Source: Bacillus cytotoxicus (GTDB taxonomy: Bacteria; Bacillota; Bacilli; Bacillales; Bacillaceae_G). From it: a stretch of DNA of 64,000 nucleotides. Location: assembly GCF_023715645.1 (NCBI RefSeq), contig NZ_JAMBOP010000006.1, positions 62,001 to 126,000 of the forward strand, written 5' to 3'. The translations under genes and the position numbers were made by a program. Below are positions 41,314 through 51,824 of the stretch, in pieces. Below the pieces are notes generated by a model. That model saw only the letters and a program-made list of their open reading frames with translations, had not been told where the DNA came from and ran no database searches. The first letter of the stretch is position 1; each line of letters begins with the position of its first letter.

Positions 41314-42138
41314 TTAATGTTTATTAAATTGCTGTTCGATGTGCTCAACATCCTCTTCATACTTTTCGTGTGTTCGATTTAACAACTTGTTAAACGTATC
41401 TCCAATATGTTCTTCTAAAATGCGAATCCCTTCGCCTGTGATTCCTCCTTTTACACAAACTTTTTCCTGTAAAGTTGGCAAGGTGAAAATTTGTTTTTCT
41501 AGCAGTTTCCCCATTCCAATAATCATTTCACTCGTTAAAGCTGTAGCTTCCTCACGTGTAATATTTGTTTCCTCTACTGATGCATCAATAAATCGTTGTA
41601 ATAAATAGCTGAAAAATGCCGGGCCGCAGCTTACGATATCGGATGCTACTCTTGTGATATTCTCATCAATGATGGTAGGTTTAGAGATTTTTTTAAATAA
41701 GTTCAGTATCTGCTTTTGCCATTCTTGCGAGCAGTTTTTCCCAAATGTGCATAGAGAGACCCCGGCTAATGCACGATTTGTAATACTTGGAATCATACGA
41801 GCAACATGACAAGAAACGATTGTTTCTAATTGCCTGGTAGATATGGGGCTTGTAATGGAGATTAGACATTTATCATTGGTAAGAAATGAAGCATGCTTTG
41901 TCAAAATAGGGTGGATGTCTAATGGTTTTACACAAATAAAAATTAGTTCAGAGCGTTCGATTACTTCTTGAATTGTTTTTGCTATATGAATGGAAGGATA
42001 CTTTTCTTTTATATGGTATGCTTTTGCGAAAGTACGATTAATGATAGTGAGACACGAAGGTTTGACAGCGCGGGCTTCGATACATGCATCAATAAGTATA
42101 TTCCCCATATTTCCTGTTCCTATTATTCCTATGTTCAA
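41314..42138 (-). CDS. comER: ComER, pyrroline-5-carboxylate-reductase-like protein
   Basis: 274 residues, minus strand, divergent from comEA. The NAD(P) site GIIGTGNMGNIL and the C-terminal SCGPAFFSYLLQ / VCVKGGITGEGIRILEE follow the P5CR fold, but proC-specific residues vary. In B. subtilis comER lies in the same antisense place; it affects biofilm and sporulation rather than proline. Confidence 0.92.
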   Translation of the reverse strand: MNIGIIGTGNMGNILIDACIEARAVKPSCLTIINRTFAKAYHIKEKYPSIHIAKTIQEVIERSELIFICVKPLDIHPILTKHASFLTNDKCLISITSPISTRQLETIVSCHVARMIPSITNRALAGVSLCTFGKNCSQEWQKQILNLFKKISKPTIIDENITRVASDIVSCGPAFFSYLLQRFIDASVEETNITREEATALTSEMIIGMGKLLEKQIFTLPTLQEKVCVKGGITGEGIRILEEHIGDTFNKLLNRTHEKYEEDVEHIEQQFNKH

Positions 42139-42217
42139 TGTTTCATCCCCTCCTTCGTAACATCTTTCTCCTAAACAATATGAAGTTTATTTTGAATTTA
42201 TGAATTAGAGGTGCAAA

Positions 42218-42817
42218 ATGATGATGAATTTGCCAAGAAAGTGGCTCGTTTTGTTTGCGGCAATTGGTATTGTCGGTATTTTATTTTTATGGCAAACAAA
42301 AGCTGGACAAGAACAAGCGGCGGTGAAAGTGGAAGCGAAATCAAAAATAGAAGAAAGAAAGGAGAAAACAAAGGGAACAGAATCTAAATTGCAATCGAAA
42401 ACGATTCTTGTTGATACGAAAGGAGCTATATATCGTGAAGGAGTATATGAATTACAAAGCGGAGCGCGGGTGAAAGATGCTGTTGAAAAGGCAGGAGGTT
42501 TTTTGCCAGAAGCAGATATAACAAAAGTAAATTTAGCGCAGCTTGTACAAGATCAAATGGTGATTTATGTGCCGAAAAAAGGAGAGCAAATTGCCGCTGC
42601 GAATGGAGCACCTTTACCAGAAGGGAAAATACAAATAAACACAGCGACAAAGGAGCAACTTGAAAAAATATCGGGCATTGGTCCTAGAAAAGCAGAGAAT
42701 ATTATTAAGTATCGTGAGCAGCACGGTCCTCTTCAAAAAGTAGAAGATTTATTAGAAGTCGATGGAATTGGTGAAAAATCACTCGAAAAAATGAAAGATG
42801 AAATAATTGTTCCTTAA
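42218..42817 (+). CDS. comEA: Competence DNA receptor ComEA
   Basis: 199 residues. An N-terminal membrane anchor (WLVLFAAIGIVGILFLW), a flexible linker, a SLBB-like domain (AIYREGVYELQSGARVKDAVEKAGG) and a tandem helix-hairpin-helix (INTATKEQLEKISGIGPRKAENII ... VDGIGEKS). It binds double-stranded DNA outside the membrane for uptake by ComEC. Confidence 0.96.
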   Translation: MMMNLPRKWLVLFAAIGIVGILFLWQTKAGQEQAAVKVEAKSKIEERKEKTKGTESKLQSKTILVDTKGAIYREGVYELQSGARVKDAVEKAGGFLPEADITKVNLAQLVQDQMVIYVPKKGEQIAAANGAPLPEGKIQINTATKEQLEKISGIGPRKAENIIKYREQHGPLQKVEDLLEVDGIGEKSLEKMKDEIIVP

Positions 42818-42884
42818 ATAAACATTGACGGCTATTTTCTTATTTCGCTACACTATAAGCAGATTTCAAAAGTAGGTGAAGATA

Positions 42885-43442
42885 ATGGAACGAGTTTCTT
42901 GGGATCAATATTTTATGACACAGAGTCATTTATTATCACTTCGCAGTACGTGTACAAGGCTTGCTGTTGGCGCGACGATTGTGCGTGATAAACGGATTAT
43001 TGCAGGAGGTTATAATGGATCAATTGCTGGCGGTGTGCATTGTATAGATGAAGGTTGCTATGTGATCGATAATCATTGTGTGCGAACAATTCATGCAGAA
43101 ATGAATGCACTGCTGCAATGTGCGAAATTTGGTGCGAAAACAGATGGTGCAGAAATTTATGTTACTCATTTCCCATGTTTACATTGCTGTAAAGCGATTA
43201 TTCAAAGCGGTATTACAGCCGTGTATTACGCACAGGACTATAAAAATCATCCGTATGCACTTGAGTTATTTAAGCAAGCAAATGTAAGGATCAAACATGT
43301 TCCTCTTGCATTTGACGTAACAACATTAGAAGAACAACAGAAAATGCAGGAATTAAAACAGTTTTTGTCTTCGGTACAAACTGATGAAATGACGTTAGAG
43401 CAGTTGCAACACGTATTACAGCAGGCAAAAAATATGGTATAA
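42885..43442 (+). CDS. comEB: ComEB, dCMP deaminase family
   Basis: ATG at 42885 after AGTAGGTGAAGATA gives 185 residues (GTG at 42876 overlaps the site). Zinc site HAEMNALLQ and FPCLHCCKAI. The usual function is dCMP to dUMP; it is not needed for competence in B. subtilis. The end may be extended over the usual family length by a helical tail. Confidence 0.95.
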   Translation: MERVSWDQYFMTQSHLLSLRSTCTRLAVGATIVRDKRIIAGGYNGSIAGGVHCIDEGCYVIDNHCVRTIHAEMNALLQCAKFGAKTDGAEIYVTHFPCLHCCKAIIQSGITAVYYAQDYKNHPYALELFKQANVRIKHVPLAFDVTTLEEQQKMQELKQFLSSVQTDEMTLEQLQHVLQQAKNMV

Positions 43443-43458
43443 ACCGTGAGGTGAGTAC

Positions 43459-45825
43459 GTGCTATGCGGGCAATGGAGTTATGTTGCAATCTCAGTTATC
43501 TTTGGGATTGCAACAGCTTATTCCTCTTTTTTTGTTGTTCCTTTTCTTATATTTTGTTGTTATTGTATAGTTTGTTTTTCGCGTACTTCTCTTCCGTTAT
43601 TCTCCTTAATTATCCTCGCGTTTGGTCTTACTTATGTATACGCAATTTATGTAGATGCGCAAAATCATTCTATGCTTTCTTTTCGGGAAACAGACGTAAC
43701 AGGTACAATTCAAAGTACGCCGATTATAAATGGAAATCGCCTTTCTTTCCAGTTGCAAATGAACAATGATGAAACAGTCCAGTTGTTTTATAAAATCCCT
43801 TCTCGTGAATTAAAAGGAAAATTGAGGGATTTGACTCCTGGTATGGTGTGTGCGTTTACTGGTACGTTGAAAGAACCACCTTCTCCTCGTAATTTTTATG
43901 CGTTCGATTATAAGGATTATTTATATAAACAGCATATTCATGCTCTTTTTGAAGCGGAATCGATGTCAAATTGTGTGCAAAAAGATATGTCGTTTGTTCA
44001 TTGGTTATTTTCGATGCGACAAGCAGCTGTTTCTTATATAGGAGAAACTTTTTCCGGACAGGCAGCAGCGTTTATGAATGCTTTATTGTTTGGGGATCGG
44101 CAATATATGACGTTTGAAGTTGAAGAACAGTATCAAGAGTTTGGGCTGGTTCACTTACTAGCAATATCAGGATCACACATTGTTTTGTTAACTGCAATAT
44201 GTTATTTTGTATCACTTCGAATTGGGATGACGCGTGAAAGCGCAACAATGTTTCTGCTTGTTTGTATTCCGTTATATATGTTTTTGGCAGGAGCTTCACC
44301 ATCTGTTGTTCGGGCATCTATAGCAGCTGTGATTGTATTCGGAGCTCTTATGCGAGCAGTACGAGTGTCTGGGATGGATGCTTTAAGTGTGACATTAATC
44401 ATCATGCTTTTTTATGATCCGTATGTATTATTTGACATTGGGTTCCAGTTTTCATTTGTTGGAAGTTTTTCTCTTTTGTTATCTTCATCACGTCTGCTAG
44501 CTAGCGAAAATGGTGTAGTGAAAAATTCTATATACCTTTCCGTTATTTCGCAATTAACAAGTATACCTATTTTGCTCTATCACTTCGGTTATGTTTCTCC
44601 TTACAGTATCCTTCTTAATATGATTTATGTCCCGTTTTTATCTTTACTTGTTTTACCGGTTTGTATTGTCATTCTTGTATGTCTCATATGTCTTCCAATC
44701 GTATCTCAATGGTTAGCTAACTTGTTGTCTCAATGTATACATGTTTCGAATATGATGCTTCAAATGTGCGAATCTTTACCGTTTGTACATCTTACCTTTG
44801 GAGAAACTCAGCCGTTTCTCGTTGCTTTATATTGTATAAGTATTATAACTGTTCTTTTATCATGGGAAGGGCTTATGTGGAGAACATATCGCCTGTTATT
44901 TTTATCGAGTTTTTTTCTCCTTAGTACATGTCACTATGCATTTCCATATGTAAATGCATACGGAAGTGTTACTTATATTGACGTCGGACAAGGGGACGCC
45001 ATTTTGATTCGCCTTCCATACAATCAAGGGACGTATTTAATTGATACAGGCGGAACACTTCCGGTAAAGAAAGAAGAATGGCAGCAGAAAAAACATGAAT
45101 TTTCTGTTGGGCATGATATTCTCCTTCCTTTTTTACAAAAAGAGGGTGTGCGAATGATTGATAAATTAATTGTGACACATGGAGATATGGATCACATGGG
45201 AGCGGTGCAAGAGGTAATGCAATCTATTGCGGTAAAAGAAGTTGTGTTAGGAAAGAAGATAAAATTCTCTTTACTTGAACAACAAATACAGCAGCTTGCT
45301 GCGAAAAAGAATGTGCCAGTTCGGATTGTAGAAAAGGGAGATAGCTGGAAGGCGGGAGAGGCCGTGTTTTCAGTATTATCACCAGAAGGAGAAGAAAAAG
45401 AAGATAATAACCAATCTATTGTACTTTGGACAAAAATAGGGGGATTAACATGGTTGTTTACCGGTGATTTAGAAGAAGCAGGTGAGAAACACTTTATACA
45501 ATGGTATCCAGAGTTGCGTGTAGACGTTTTAAAGGTTGGGCATCACGGAAGTAAGACATCATCTTCAGGGCGGTTTTTAGATGCTGTGCAGCCGAAAAAA
45601 GCCATTATTTCTGTTGGGGAGAAAAATCGTTATGGGCATCCGCATATGGAAGTGTTAGAGCGTTTAAAGGAGCGTGGTATTGAGGTGTGGAGAACCGATG
45701 AACAAGGAGCGATTTCTTATGTTTACCGAGAGGAGATGGGAACATTCCACAGTAAGTTAACATATGATGAAACACAGAAAAAAAGAAGACTGCCACATGC
45801 AGTCTTTAAGAACCGATTAATTTAA
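43459..45825 (+). CDS. comEC: Competence DNA channel ComEC
   Basis: 788 residues, GTG start after GTGAGGTGAGTAC. An N-terminal membrane part with soluble OB-like domain (about 60-170), the Competence membrane domain (about 200-470, HLLAISGSHIVLLTAI, AGASPSVVRASIAAV), and a metallo-beta-lactamase-like domain (YIDVGQGDAILIRLP, THGDMDHMGAVQE, VGHHGSKTSSS). It carries single-stranded DNA into the cell. The reading frame looks intact. Its 3' end overlaps yqzM on the other strand by 20 bp. Confidence 0.96.
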   Translation: MLCGQWSYVAISVIFGIATAYSSFFVVPFLIFCCYCIVCFSRTSLPLFSLIILAFGLTYVYAIYVDAQNHSMLSFRETDVTGTIQSTPIINGNRLSFQLQMNNDETVQLFYKIPSRELKGKLRDLTPGMVCAFTGTLKEPPSPRNFYAFDYKDYLYKQHIHALFEAESMSNCVQKDMSFVHWLFSMRQAAVSYIGETFSGQAAAFMNALLFGDRQYMTFEVEEQYQEFGLVHLLAISGSHIVLLTAICYFVSLRIGMTRESATMFLLVCIPLYMFLAGASPSVVRASIAAVIVFGALMRAVRVSGMDALSVTLIIMLFYDPYVLFDIGFQFSFVGSFSLLLSSSRLLASENGVVKNSIYLSVISQLTSIPILLYHFGYVSPYSILLNMIYVPFLSLLVLPVCIVILVCLICLPIVSQWLANLLSQCIHVSNMMLQMCESLPFVHLTFGETQPFLVALYCISIITVLLSWEGLMWRTYRLLFLSSFFLLSTCHYAFPYVNAYGSVTYIDVGQGDAILIRLPYNQGTYLIDTGGTLPVKKEEWQQKKHEFSVGHDILLPFLQKEGVRMIDKLIVTHGDMDHMGAVQEVMQSIAVKEVVLGKKIKFSLLEQQIQQLAAKKNVPVRIVEKGDSWKAGEAVFSVLSPEGEEKEDNNQSIVLWTKIGGLTWLFTGDLEEAGEKHFIQWYPELRVDVLKVGHHGSKTSSSGRFLDAVQPKKAIISVGEKNRYGHPHMEVLERLKERGIEVWRTDEQGAISYVYREEMGTFHSKLTYDETQKKRRLPHAVFKNRLI

Positions 45826-45940
45826 CGACTGTTGCGATGATAAATAAAGTGGTAAAAAATCCGAATGAAACGATAAAACCTACCCCTGAATCGGTAGCGT
45901 CATTACGCTTACTTTGAACGTTTTTTTCAAATTCATTCAT
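45806..45940 (-). CDS. yqzM: YqzM family small membrane protein
   Basis: 44 residues on the minus strand: MNEFEKNVQSKRNDATDSG, then the hydrophobic segment VGFIVSFGFFTTLFIIATVV and KLIGS. ATG after GGGAGGGATTCAAAG. The same gene lies between comEC and holA in B. subtilis. Function unknown. Confidence 0.88.
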   Translation of the reverse strand: MNEFEKNVQSKRNDATDSGVGFIVSFGFFTTLFIIATVVKLIGS

Positions 45941-46211
45941 CTTTGAATCCCTCCCAACATTCCATTTTAGTATAAAATATTGTCAGAAAAAAATCTACAA
46001 TTTACCTTGTTATTTGTGGCCTGTAACCTTATTTTTGATAGAAAATTCGAAATACCGATACTTAACTTTTGGTAAAATCTCTTTTCAAGATTTTCAGCGG
46101 GGGGATAATTGCCGAGTATAGATCGATTGCTTCAATGCTTTTCCAAGTGTGCTAACAGTTGTCATTCATAGCCTGTAAGGTAGGGGCAAACAATAAGATT
46201 AAAGTGGTCAC

Positions 46212-46291
46212 CGTTGCGAAATAAGATTCCTAGGACTTATTTTGTAACGTTTTATATAGATCAAGGAACGGGTAGCTGCCTGTTCCTTTGC
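46212..46291. other. Gene-free space upstream of holA with two hairpins
   Basis: The 415-bp space 45941-46355 holds no gene. It has an imperfect palindrome CGTTGCGAAATAAG...CTTATTTTGTAACG (46212-46249, centre CCTAGG) and a stem AAGGAAC/GTTCCTT enclosing GGGTAGCTGCCT (about 46262-46288). They may be degenerate repeat elements. Confidence 0.4.
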
Positions 46292-46355
46292 ACTTGTAAA
46301 ACGGCAGTAGTCACATTACTATAAGTATATAAAGTGTTAGGGAGTAGGAAATGAT

Positions 46356-47369
46356 ATGAGTGATATACATAAAAAAATAAAGAAAAAGCAATTTGCTTCG
46401 TTATATTTGTTATATGGAACAGAGGCATATTTTATAAATGAAACGCTTCAGCTTTTAACGTCAGAAGCATTAGCTGAAGAGGATCGTGAGTTTAATGTTG
46501 TTACGTATGACTTAGAGGAAACATACATAGAGGAAGTTGTTGAGGATGCAAGGACGCTTCCTTTTTTTGGAGAACGTAAAATTATCGTTGTGAAATCACC
46601 ATTGTTTTTAACAGCGCAAAAAGCAAAAATTGAGCAAAACGTCAAAGTGCTGGAAGAATATATTTCTGAACCTTCGCCGTTTTCTATCCTTGTGTTTATT
46701 GCTCCGTTTGAAAAATTAGACGAGCGTAAAAAAGTTACGAAGCTCTTGAAAAAAACAGCAGATGTAGTAGAAGCAAATGCTATGCAAGTGCAAGATGTAC
46801 GGAAATGGATTATAAGCCGTACGGAAGAAATGCATATTCAAATAGAAGAAGCGGCAGTGAGCTTATTATTAGAGCTTGTTGGAAGTAATGTAACGATGCT
46901 TGCTAAGGAAATGGATAAACTGACATTATATGTGGGCGCAGGTGGTGAAATAACGACAAAGCTTGTCGCGGAACTCGTTCCAAAGTCTGTTGAACAAAAT
47001 GTATTTTCTTTAACAGAAAAGGTAGTAAAAAAAGATATTGCAGGTGCGATGCGTATTTTAGAAGGGTTATTCACACAACAAGAAGAGCCGATTAAACTGC
47101 TTGCACTTCTTGTGAGTCAATTTCGTTTATTATATCAAGTGAAAGAACTTCAGCAGCATGGTTATGGACAAAATCAAATTGCATCGCACATCGGTGTACA
47201 TCCGTATCGTGTGAAGCTGGCTATGAATCAAACGAATTCTTTCTCGTTTGAAGCGTTAAAACGAGTGATTCATGAACTGGCTGAGGCTGATTACAAAATG
47301 AAAACAGGAAGAATGGATAAACGCCTTGTACTAGAATTTTTTCTTATGCGTTTAAATCATATAGGATAG
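46356..47369 (+). CDS. holA: DNA polymerase III delta subunit
   Basis: 337 residues, the YqeN length. LYLLYGTEAYFINETLQLL at the start, a degenerate AAA+ core (no Walker A lysine) and C-terminal collar helices (AGAMRILEGLFTQQEEPIKLLALLVSQFRLLYQVKEL). It opens the sliding clamp with tau and delta-prime. Confidence 0.95.
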   Translation: MSDIHKKIKKKQFASLYLLYGTEAYFINETLQLLTSEALAEEDREFNVVTYDLEETYIEEVVEDARTLPFFGERKIIVVKSPLFLTAQKAKIEQNVKVLEEYISEPSPFSILVFIAPFEKLDERKKVTKLLKKTADVVEANAMQVQDVRKWIISRTEEMHIQIEEAAVSLLLELVGSNVTMLAKEMDKLTLYVGAGGEITTKLVAELVPKSVEQNVFSLTEKVVKKDIAGAMRILEGLFTQQEEPIKLLALLVSQFRLLYQVKELQQHGYGQNQIASHIGVHPYRVKLAMNQTNSFSFEALKRVIHELAEADYKMKTGRMDKRLVLEFFLMRLNHIG

Positions 47370-47375
47370 TGGAAA

Positions 47376-47411
47376 AATGTTCATGTAGACAACTGCATGA
47401 ACATTTTTTTG
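47376..47411 (+). terminator. holA terminator
   Basis: AATGTTCATG (47376-47385) pairs with CATGAACATT (47396-47405), then TTTTTTG. Confidence 0.88.
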
Positions 47412-47420
47412 TGTAAATAA

Positions 47421-47444
47421 AAAACGACCCATACGGATCGTTTT
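47421..47444 (-). terminator. rpsT terminator
   Basis: On the minus strand AAAACGA, inner CC/GG pair, and TCGTTTT form a short stem followed by T, 9 bp after the rpsT stop. Confidence 0.7.
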
Positions 47445-47452
47445 TAAACGCC

Positions 47453-47710
47453 TTACGCGTTTACTTTTTTCGCTAAGCGAGATTTTTGACGAGATGCAAC
47501 GTTTTGGTGGATAAGACCTTTACGAGCTGCTTTGTCAAGTTTTTTAGAAGCTACTTTGTATGCCTCTTTTGCTGTTTCAAGATCGTTATTGTTAACTAAA
47601 GCATCTACAGTTTTAACAGCTGTACGCATGTCAGACTTGATAGAAGCATTATGTGCACGACGCTCTTCGCTAAGTTTAGCGCGTTTGATAGCAGATTTAA
47701 TGTTTGCCAT
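47453..47710 (-). CDS. rpsT: Ribosomal protein bS20
   Basis: 85 residues, minus strand, [21 protein letters not shown] ... [18 protein letters not shown] at 47708-47710 after AGGGAGGTGAAAGAT. Binds 16S rRNA early in assembly. The longer frame upstream to 47884 is not coding. Confidence 0.98.
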   Translation of the reverse strand: MANIKSAIKRAKLSEERRAHNASIKSDMRTAVKTVDALVNNNDLETAKEAYKVASKKLDKAARKGLIHQNVASRQKSRLAKKVNA

Positions 47711-47880
47711 ATCTTTCACCTCCCTGGTGCGATCGAGTGACTCGATTCTTACATAGAACAAGTGATATTCTATCAAACAGAGAAGAGAATTGCAATAGCG
47801 AGATCGATGAAATTTCAATATGGGAAAAGAATGTCTGAAAATAAATTGGGGAATTATATATAAATCTAATTTAAAAAACG

Positions 47881-48036
47881 ACATAAAACCTCCCTCTTTT
47901 CAGGTGATCGAGAGCATCTGGCCATGCATAGCAGCGGTCAGGGTCTTTTTCTGCCACATGTAAAATTCAAACAAAGGGAGAAAGTAAGTGCAGATTCTTT
48001 TTTTCTGCATAGCAGCAATCTATATGTCGAAAAATT
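47881..48036 (+). repeat. bcr1-like repeat, copy A
   Basis: A 156-bp unit from GACATAAAACC to CGAAAAATT in the 393-bp space between rpsT and gpr. Its core (GAGAGCATCTGGCCATGC, AGCGGTCAGGG, CTGCCACATG, CTGCATAGCAGCAATCTATATG) recurs at 61660-61815 (reversed), 62701-63004 (split) and partly at 52993-53100. CTGGCC/GGTCAG can pair. Length and spread fit the bcr1 repeat of the B. cereus group. Confidence 0.7.
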
Positions 48037-48103
48037 GTGGGGGATGAAGAAAACTCTTACTGATTAAAGTTTCACTTTATTATGAAATAGTGGAGGAGAT
48101 TGT

Positions 48104-49207
48104 ATGAGCGAACCGCTTGATTTAAGTAAATATGGGATTCGAACAGACCTTGCATTAGAAGCCCACCAAATGCTGCAGGAGAAGCAGGAAGAAAAAACAG
48201 AGATTCAAGGTGTAATTGTAAAAGAGCGCGAAGAAGAAGGGATTACAATTACAAAGGTAATAATTGATGAAAGTGCCGCTCCGGCGATGGGAAAGAAACC
48301 AGGAAATTATTTAACTTTAGAAGTGCAAGGAATTCGTCAGCAAGATACAGCACTGCAGCAAAAAGTAGAAGGGATTTTTGCGAAGGAGTTTTCGCACTTT
48401 CTAAAAGAAATTGGCATAAGTGAAGAAGCGAGTTGCTTAATTGTTGGTCTTGGTAACTGGAACGTAACGCCGGATGCCTTAGGTCCAATTGTTGTAGAGA
48501 ATGTCCTTGTTACGCGCCATTTATTTAAGCTGCAACCGGAAAGTGTTGAGGAAGGGTTTCGGCCTGTCAGTGCAATTCGACCGGGGGTTATGGGGATTAC
48601 AGGTATTGAAACGAGCGATATGATTTATGGTGTCATTGAAAAGACGAAACCAGATTTTGTCATTGCGATTGATGCACTTGCCGCTCGTTCTATTGAGCGA
48701 GTTAATAGTACGATCCAAATTTCGGATACTGGTATTCACCCTGGTTCTGGTGTTGGGAATAAACGAAAAGAATTGAGTAAAGATACGCTAGGAATACCAG
48801 TAATTGCAATTGGTGTTCCGACTGTTGTAGATGCAGTTTCAATTACAAGTGACACAATTGATTATATTTTAAAGCATTTTGGTCGTGAACTGCGTGAGGG
48901 TGGAAAACCATCTCGTTCTCTACTGCCGGCCGGTTTTACATTTGGTGAGAAGAAGAAGTTAACAGACGAAGATATGCCGGATGAAAAAAGCCGCAATATG
49001 TTTTTGGGAGTTGTTGGTACGCTAGAAGAAGAAGAGAAGAGAAAGCTAATTTATGAAGTGTTAGCGCCGCTAGGACATAATTTAATGGTAACACCTAAAG
49101 AAGTAGATGCGTTTATTGAAGATATGGCGAATTTAATTGCGAGTGGTTTGAACGCAGCTCTTCATCATCAAGTTGATCAAGATAATACAGGAGCATATAC
49201 GCATTGA
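48104..49207 (+). CDS. gpr: Germination protease GPR
   Basis: 367 residues, close to the usual length. [17 protein letters not shown] at the N-terminus contains the pro-peptide cleavage region; the atypical aspartate protease core has [26 protein letters not shown] and [13 protein letters not shown]. It degrades SASP proteins at germination. ATG after GTGGAGGAGATTGT. yqxA follows by 21 bp, with no spoIIP between. Confidence 0.97.
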   Translation: MSEPLDLSKYGIRTDLALEAHQMLQEKQEEKTEIQGVIVKEREEEGITITKVIIDESAAPAMGKKPGNYLTLEVQGIRQQDTALQQKVEGIFAKEFSHFLKEIGISEEASCLIVGLGNWNVTPDALGPIVVENVLVTRHLFKLQPESVEEGFRPVSAIRPGVMGITGIETSDMIYGVIEKTKPDFVIAIDALAARSIERVNSTIQISDTGIHPGSGVGNKRKELSKDTLGIPVIAIGVPTVVDAVSITSDTIDYILKHFGRELREGGKPSRSLLPAGFTFGEKKKLTDEDMPDEKSRNMFLGVVGTLEEEEKRKLIYEVLAPLGHNLMVTPKEVDAFIEDMANLIASGLNAALHHQVDQDNTGAYTH

Positions 49208-49228
49208 TGGGAAAAGGAGAAATACGAA

Positions 49229-49570
49229 TTGGAGCAGTTTACACGTAAATGCATCATTCTCGTTGTTAGTACATTTCTTATCATGCTAGTGGGTATGCAA
49301 TTTGCTAATAGCGGATTAAAACGAATGAAAGGCTATAATAATCCAACATATGAGCAAATTGCACACATGACAGGAACAAATTATAGGGATGTAGAAACGA
49401 CAATTCTTGGAAAGACATTTTCCGTTGAAGGAAAACAAAGGCAACTAGAAGAATTAAAAAGCTTTAATATGTTTGAGAGTATGGGGAGAGGATTGACTTC
49501 GTTGGTGCAACATGTCACTCGCAGCATAACCTATACCATTGTTGAAAAAATAAAAGGTTCATTTCATTAA
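49229..49570 (+). CDS. yqxA: YqxA family protein (DUF3679)
   Basis: 113 residues, TTG start after AAAGGAGAAATACGAA. An N-terminal membrane anchor (CIILVVSTFLIMLVGMQFA) then a small domain (MKGYNNPTYEQIAHMTG). In B. subtilis yqxA follows spoIIP before lepA; here it follows gpr directly. Annotations sometimes call it SpoIIP, but it lacks the amidase/transglycosylase domain. Confidence 0.8.
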   Translation: MEQFTRKCIILVVSTFLIMLVGMQFANSGLKRMKGYNNPTYEQIAHMTGTNYRDVETTILGKTFSVEGKQRQLEELKSFNMFESMGRGLTSLVQHVTRSITYTIVEKIKGSFH

Positions 49571-49780
49571 TTTAAAAGGATAAACAGGCTGCTATCTTAC
49601 GTACAAGTAGGATAGCTTATTGTATTTTAGGAAAGGTTTGTCTATTGTTTACGAACTGCATATGATAAAAGTAAGAGTATTTACTTATAACGTAACACCA
49701 GTTTTCATTGAATCTTTTTCCTTGTATTGATATAATCAGTGCTAGTGTATATTGGCGAGATTAGTAGGAGTGATAAATAG

Positions 49781-51604
49781 ATGAACAAAGAAGAAAGAGC
49801 AAAAAGACAGTCTAAAATTCGTAACTTTTCGATTATTGCTCACATTGATCACGGGAAGTCAACATTGGCAGACCGTATTTTGGAGAAAACAAATGCGTTA
49901 GCACAACGCGAGATGAAAGCACAGTTGCTTGACTCCATGGATTTAGAGCGTGAGCGCGGAATTACAATTAAATTAAATGCAGTACAATTAACGTATAAAG
50001 CGAAAGACGGAGAAGAATATATTCTTCACTTAATTGATACACCAGGACACGTCGACTTTACGTATGAAGTATCTCGTAGTTTAGCGGCTTGTGAAGGTGC
50101 GATTCTTGTTGTGGATGCGGCGCAAGGGATTGAGGCGCAAACATTAGCAAACGTATATTTAGCACTTGATAATAACTTAGAGATTTTACCGGTTATTAAC
50201 AAAATTGATTTACCAAGTGCTGATCCAGAGCGTGTTCGTCAAGAGGTAGAAGATGTAATTGGATTAGATGCATCTGAAGCAGTGCTTGCTTCTGCAAAAG
50301 CAGGTATTGGTATTGAAGAGATTTTAGAGCAAATCGTTGAAAAAGTACCAGCTCCAGCAGGTGATTCTGAAGCACCGTTACAATGTATGATTTTCGACTC
50401 TTTATATGATCCATATCGCGGTGTAATTGCTTATATCCGTGTTGTAAATGGAACGGTAAAAGTTGGCGATAAAGTACGTATGATGGCAACAGGTAAAGAA
50501 TTTGAAGTAACAGAAGTTGGTGTATTCACACCGAAAACAACGCAACGTCAAGAGTTAACAGTAGGCGATGTAGGGTTCTTAGCAGCATCGATTAAAAATG
50601 TTGGTGACACGCGTGTCGGTGATACGATTACACATGCAAAACGTCAAGCGGCAGAACCTTTACCAGGGTATCGTAAATTAAACCCGATGGTATTCTGTGG
50701 TTTATATCCAATTGATTCTGCACGTTATAATGATTTACGTGATGCATTAGAAAAGCTAGAATTAAACGACTCTGCTCTTGAATTTGAACCAGAAACGTCT
50801 CAAGCACTTGGATTTGGTTTCCGCTGTGGATTCTTAGGATTGCTTCATATGGAAATCATTCAAGAACGTATTGAACGTGAATTTAAAATTGACTTAATTA
50901 CAACAGCACCAAGTGTTATTTATAAAGTATATTTAACAAACGGTGAAGACATGATAGTTGATAACCCATCTAACATGCCAGATCCGCAATCTATTGATCG
51001 TATAGAAGAACCGTATGTAAAAGCGTCTATTATGGTTCCGAACGATTATGTTGGGGCAGTTATGGAAATTTGCCAAGGCAAACGCGGTACGTTTATTGAT
51101 ATGCAATATTTAGATGAGACACGCGTTACTTTGACATACGAAATTCCATTGTCTGAAATCGTATATGACTTCTTCGATCAATTGAAGTCAAATACAAAAG
51201 GATATGCATCGTTTGATTATGAGTTAATTGGTTATAAACCATCTAAGCTTGTGAAGATGGATATTTTATTGAATAATGAGCAAGTTGATGCGCTATCTTT
51301 CATTGTGCATCGTGACTCTGCATATGACCGCGGAAAAGTAATTGTAGAAAAGTTAAAAGAGTTAATTCCAAGACAGCAGTTTGAAGTGCCTATACAAGCG
51401 ACAATCGGAAATAAAGTTGTGGCGCGTTCTACAATTAAAGCGATGCGTAAAAACGTATTAGCGAAATGTTACGGCGGTGACATTTCTCGTAAACGTAAAC
51501 TTCTTGAAAAACAAAAAGAAGGTAAAAAACGTATGAAGTCTGTTGGTTCTGTAGAAGTACCGCAAGAAGCATTCATGGCCGTACTGAAAATGGATGATAA
51601 CTAA
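49781..51604 (+). CDS. lepA: Elongation factor 4 (LepA)
   Basis: 607 residues. G1 [10 protein letters not shown]3 DTPGH, G4 NKID; then the EF4-specific C-terminal domain ([44 protein letters not shown]). A ribosome-bound GTPase acting in translation stress and initiation. Own terminator follows. Confidence 0.98.
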   Translation: MNKEERAKRQSKIRNFSIIAHIDHGKSTLADRILEKTNALAQREMKAQLLDSMDLERERGITIKLNAVQLTYKAKDGEEYILHLIDTPGHVDFTYEVSRSLAACEGAILVVDAAQGIEAQTLANVYLALDNNLEILPVINKIDLPSADPERVRQEVEDVIGLDASEAVLASAKAGIGIEEILEQIVEKVPAPAGDSEAPLQCMIFDSLYDPYRGVIAYIRVVNGTVKVGDKVRMMATGKEFEVTEVGVFTPKTTQRQELTVGDVGFLAASIKNVGDTRVGDTITHAKRQAAEPLPGYRKLNPMVFCGLYPIDSARYNDLRDALEKLELNDSALEFEPETSQALGFGFRCGFLGLLHMEIIQERIEREFKIDLITTAPSVIYKVYLTNGEDMIVDNPSNMPDPQSIDRIEEPYVKASIMVPNDYVGAVMEICQGKRGTFIDMQYLDETRVTLTYEIPLSEIVYDFFDQLKSNTKGYASFDYELIGYKPSKLVKMDILLNNEQVDALSFIVHRDSAYDRGKVIVEKLKELIPRQQFEVPIQATIGNKVVARSTIKAMRKNVLAKCYGGDISRKRKLLEKQKEGKKRMKSVGSVEVPQEAFMAVLKMDDN

Positions 51605-51605
51605 T

Positions 51606-51638
51606 AAAAAGAAGCCGTACAAACGGCTTCTTTTTATT
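51606..51638 (+). terminator. lepA terminator
   Basis: AAAAAGAAGCCGT (51606-51618), ACAA loop, ACGGCTTCTTTTT (51623-51635). Perfect 13-bp stem. Confidence 0.92.
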
Positions 51639-51824
51639 TAGGGAGCAGGACTTATATATTTAGACATCTCTGTATCTCTCCTTTACAATAGTGGTGATGC
51701 TTTTGATTGTAAGGGAAAAAGTTATTTTGGGAAGAATGCGAATAGAGAAAGTTCGCATAGGATTACAGAAGTAAATAAACCTCCGAAGGGTGAGGTTTTC
51801 TTTTTAGAAAGGTAGGAACAGAAT

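Noticed and set aside
47711-47884. Upstream extension of the rpsT frame
   Set aside because: S20 begins at [12 protein letters not shown] after a strong GGAGGTG site; the extension is AT-rich leader.
48036-48104. Sigma-G promoter upstream of gpr
   Set aside because: Expected from B. subtilis, but no pair of boxes matched well enough to report.
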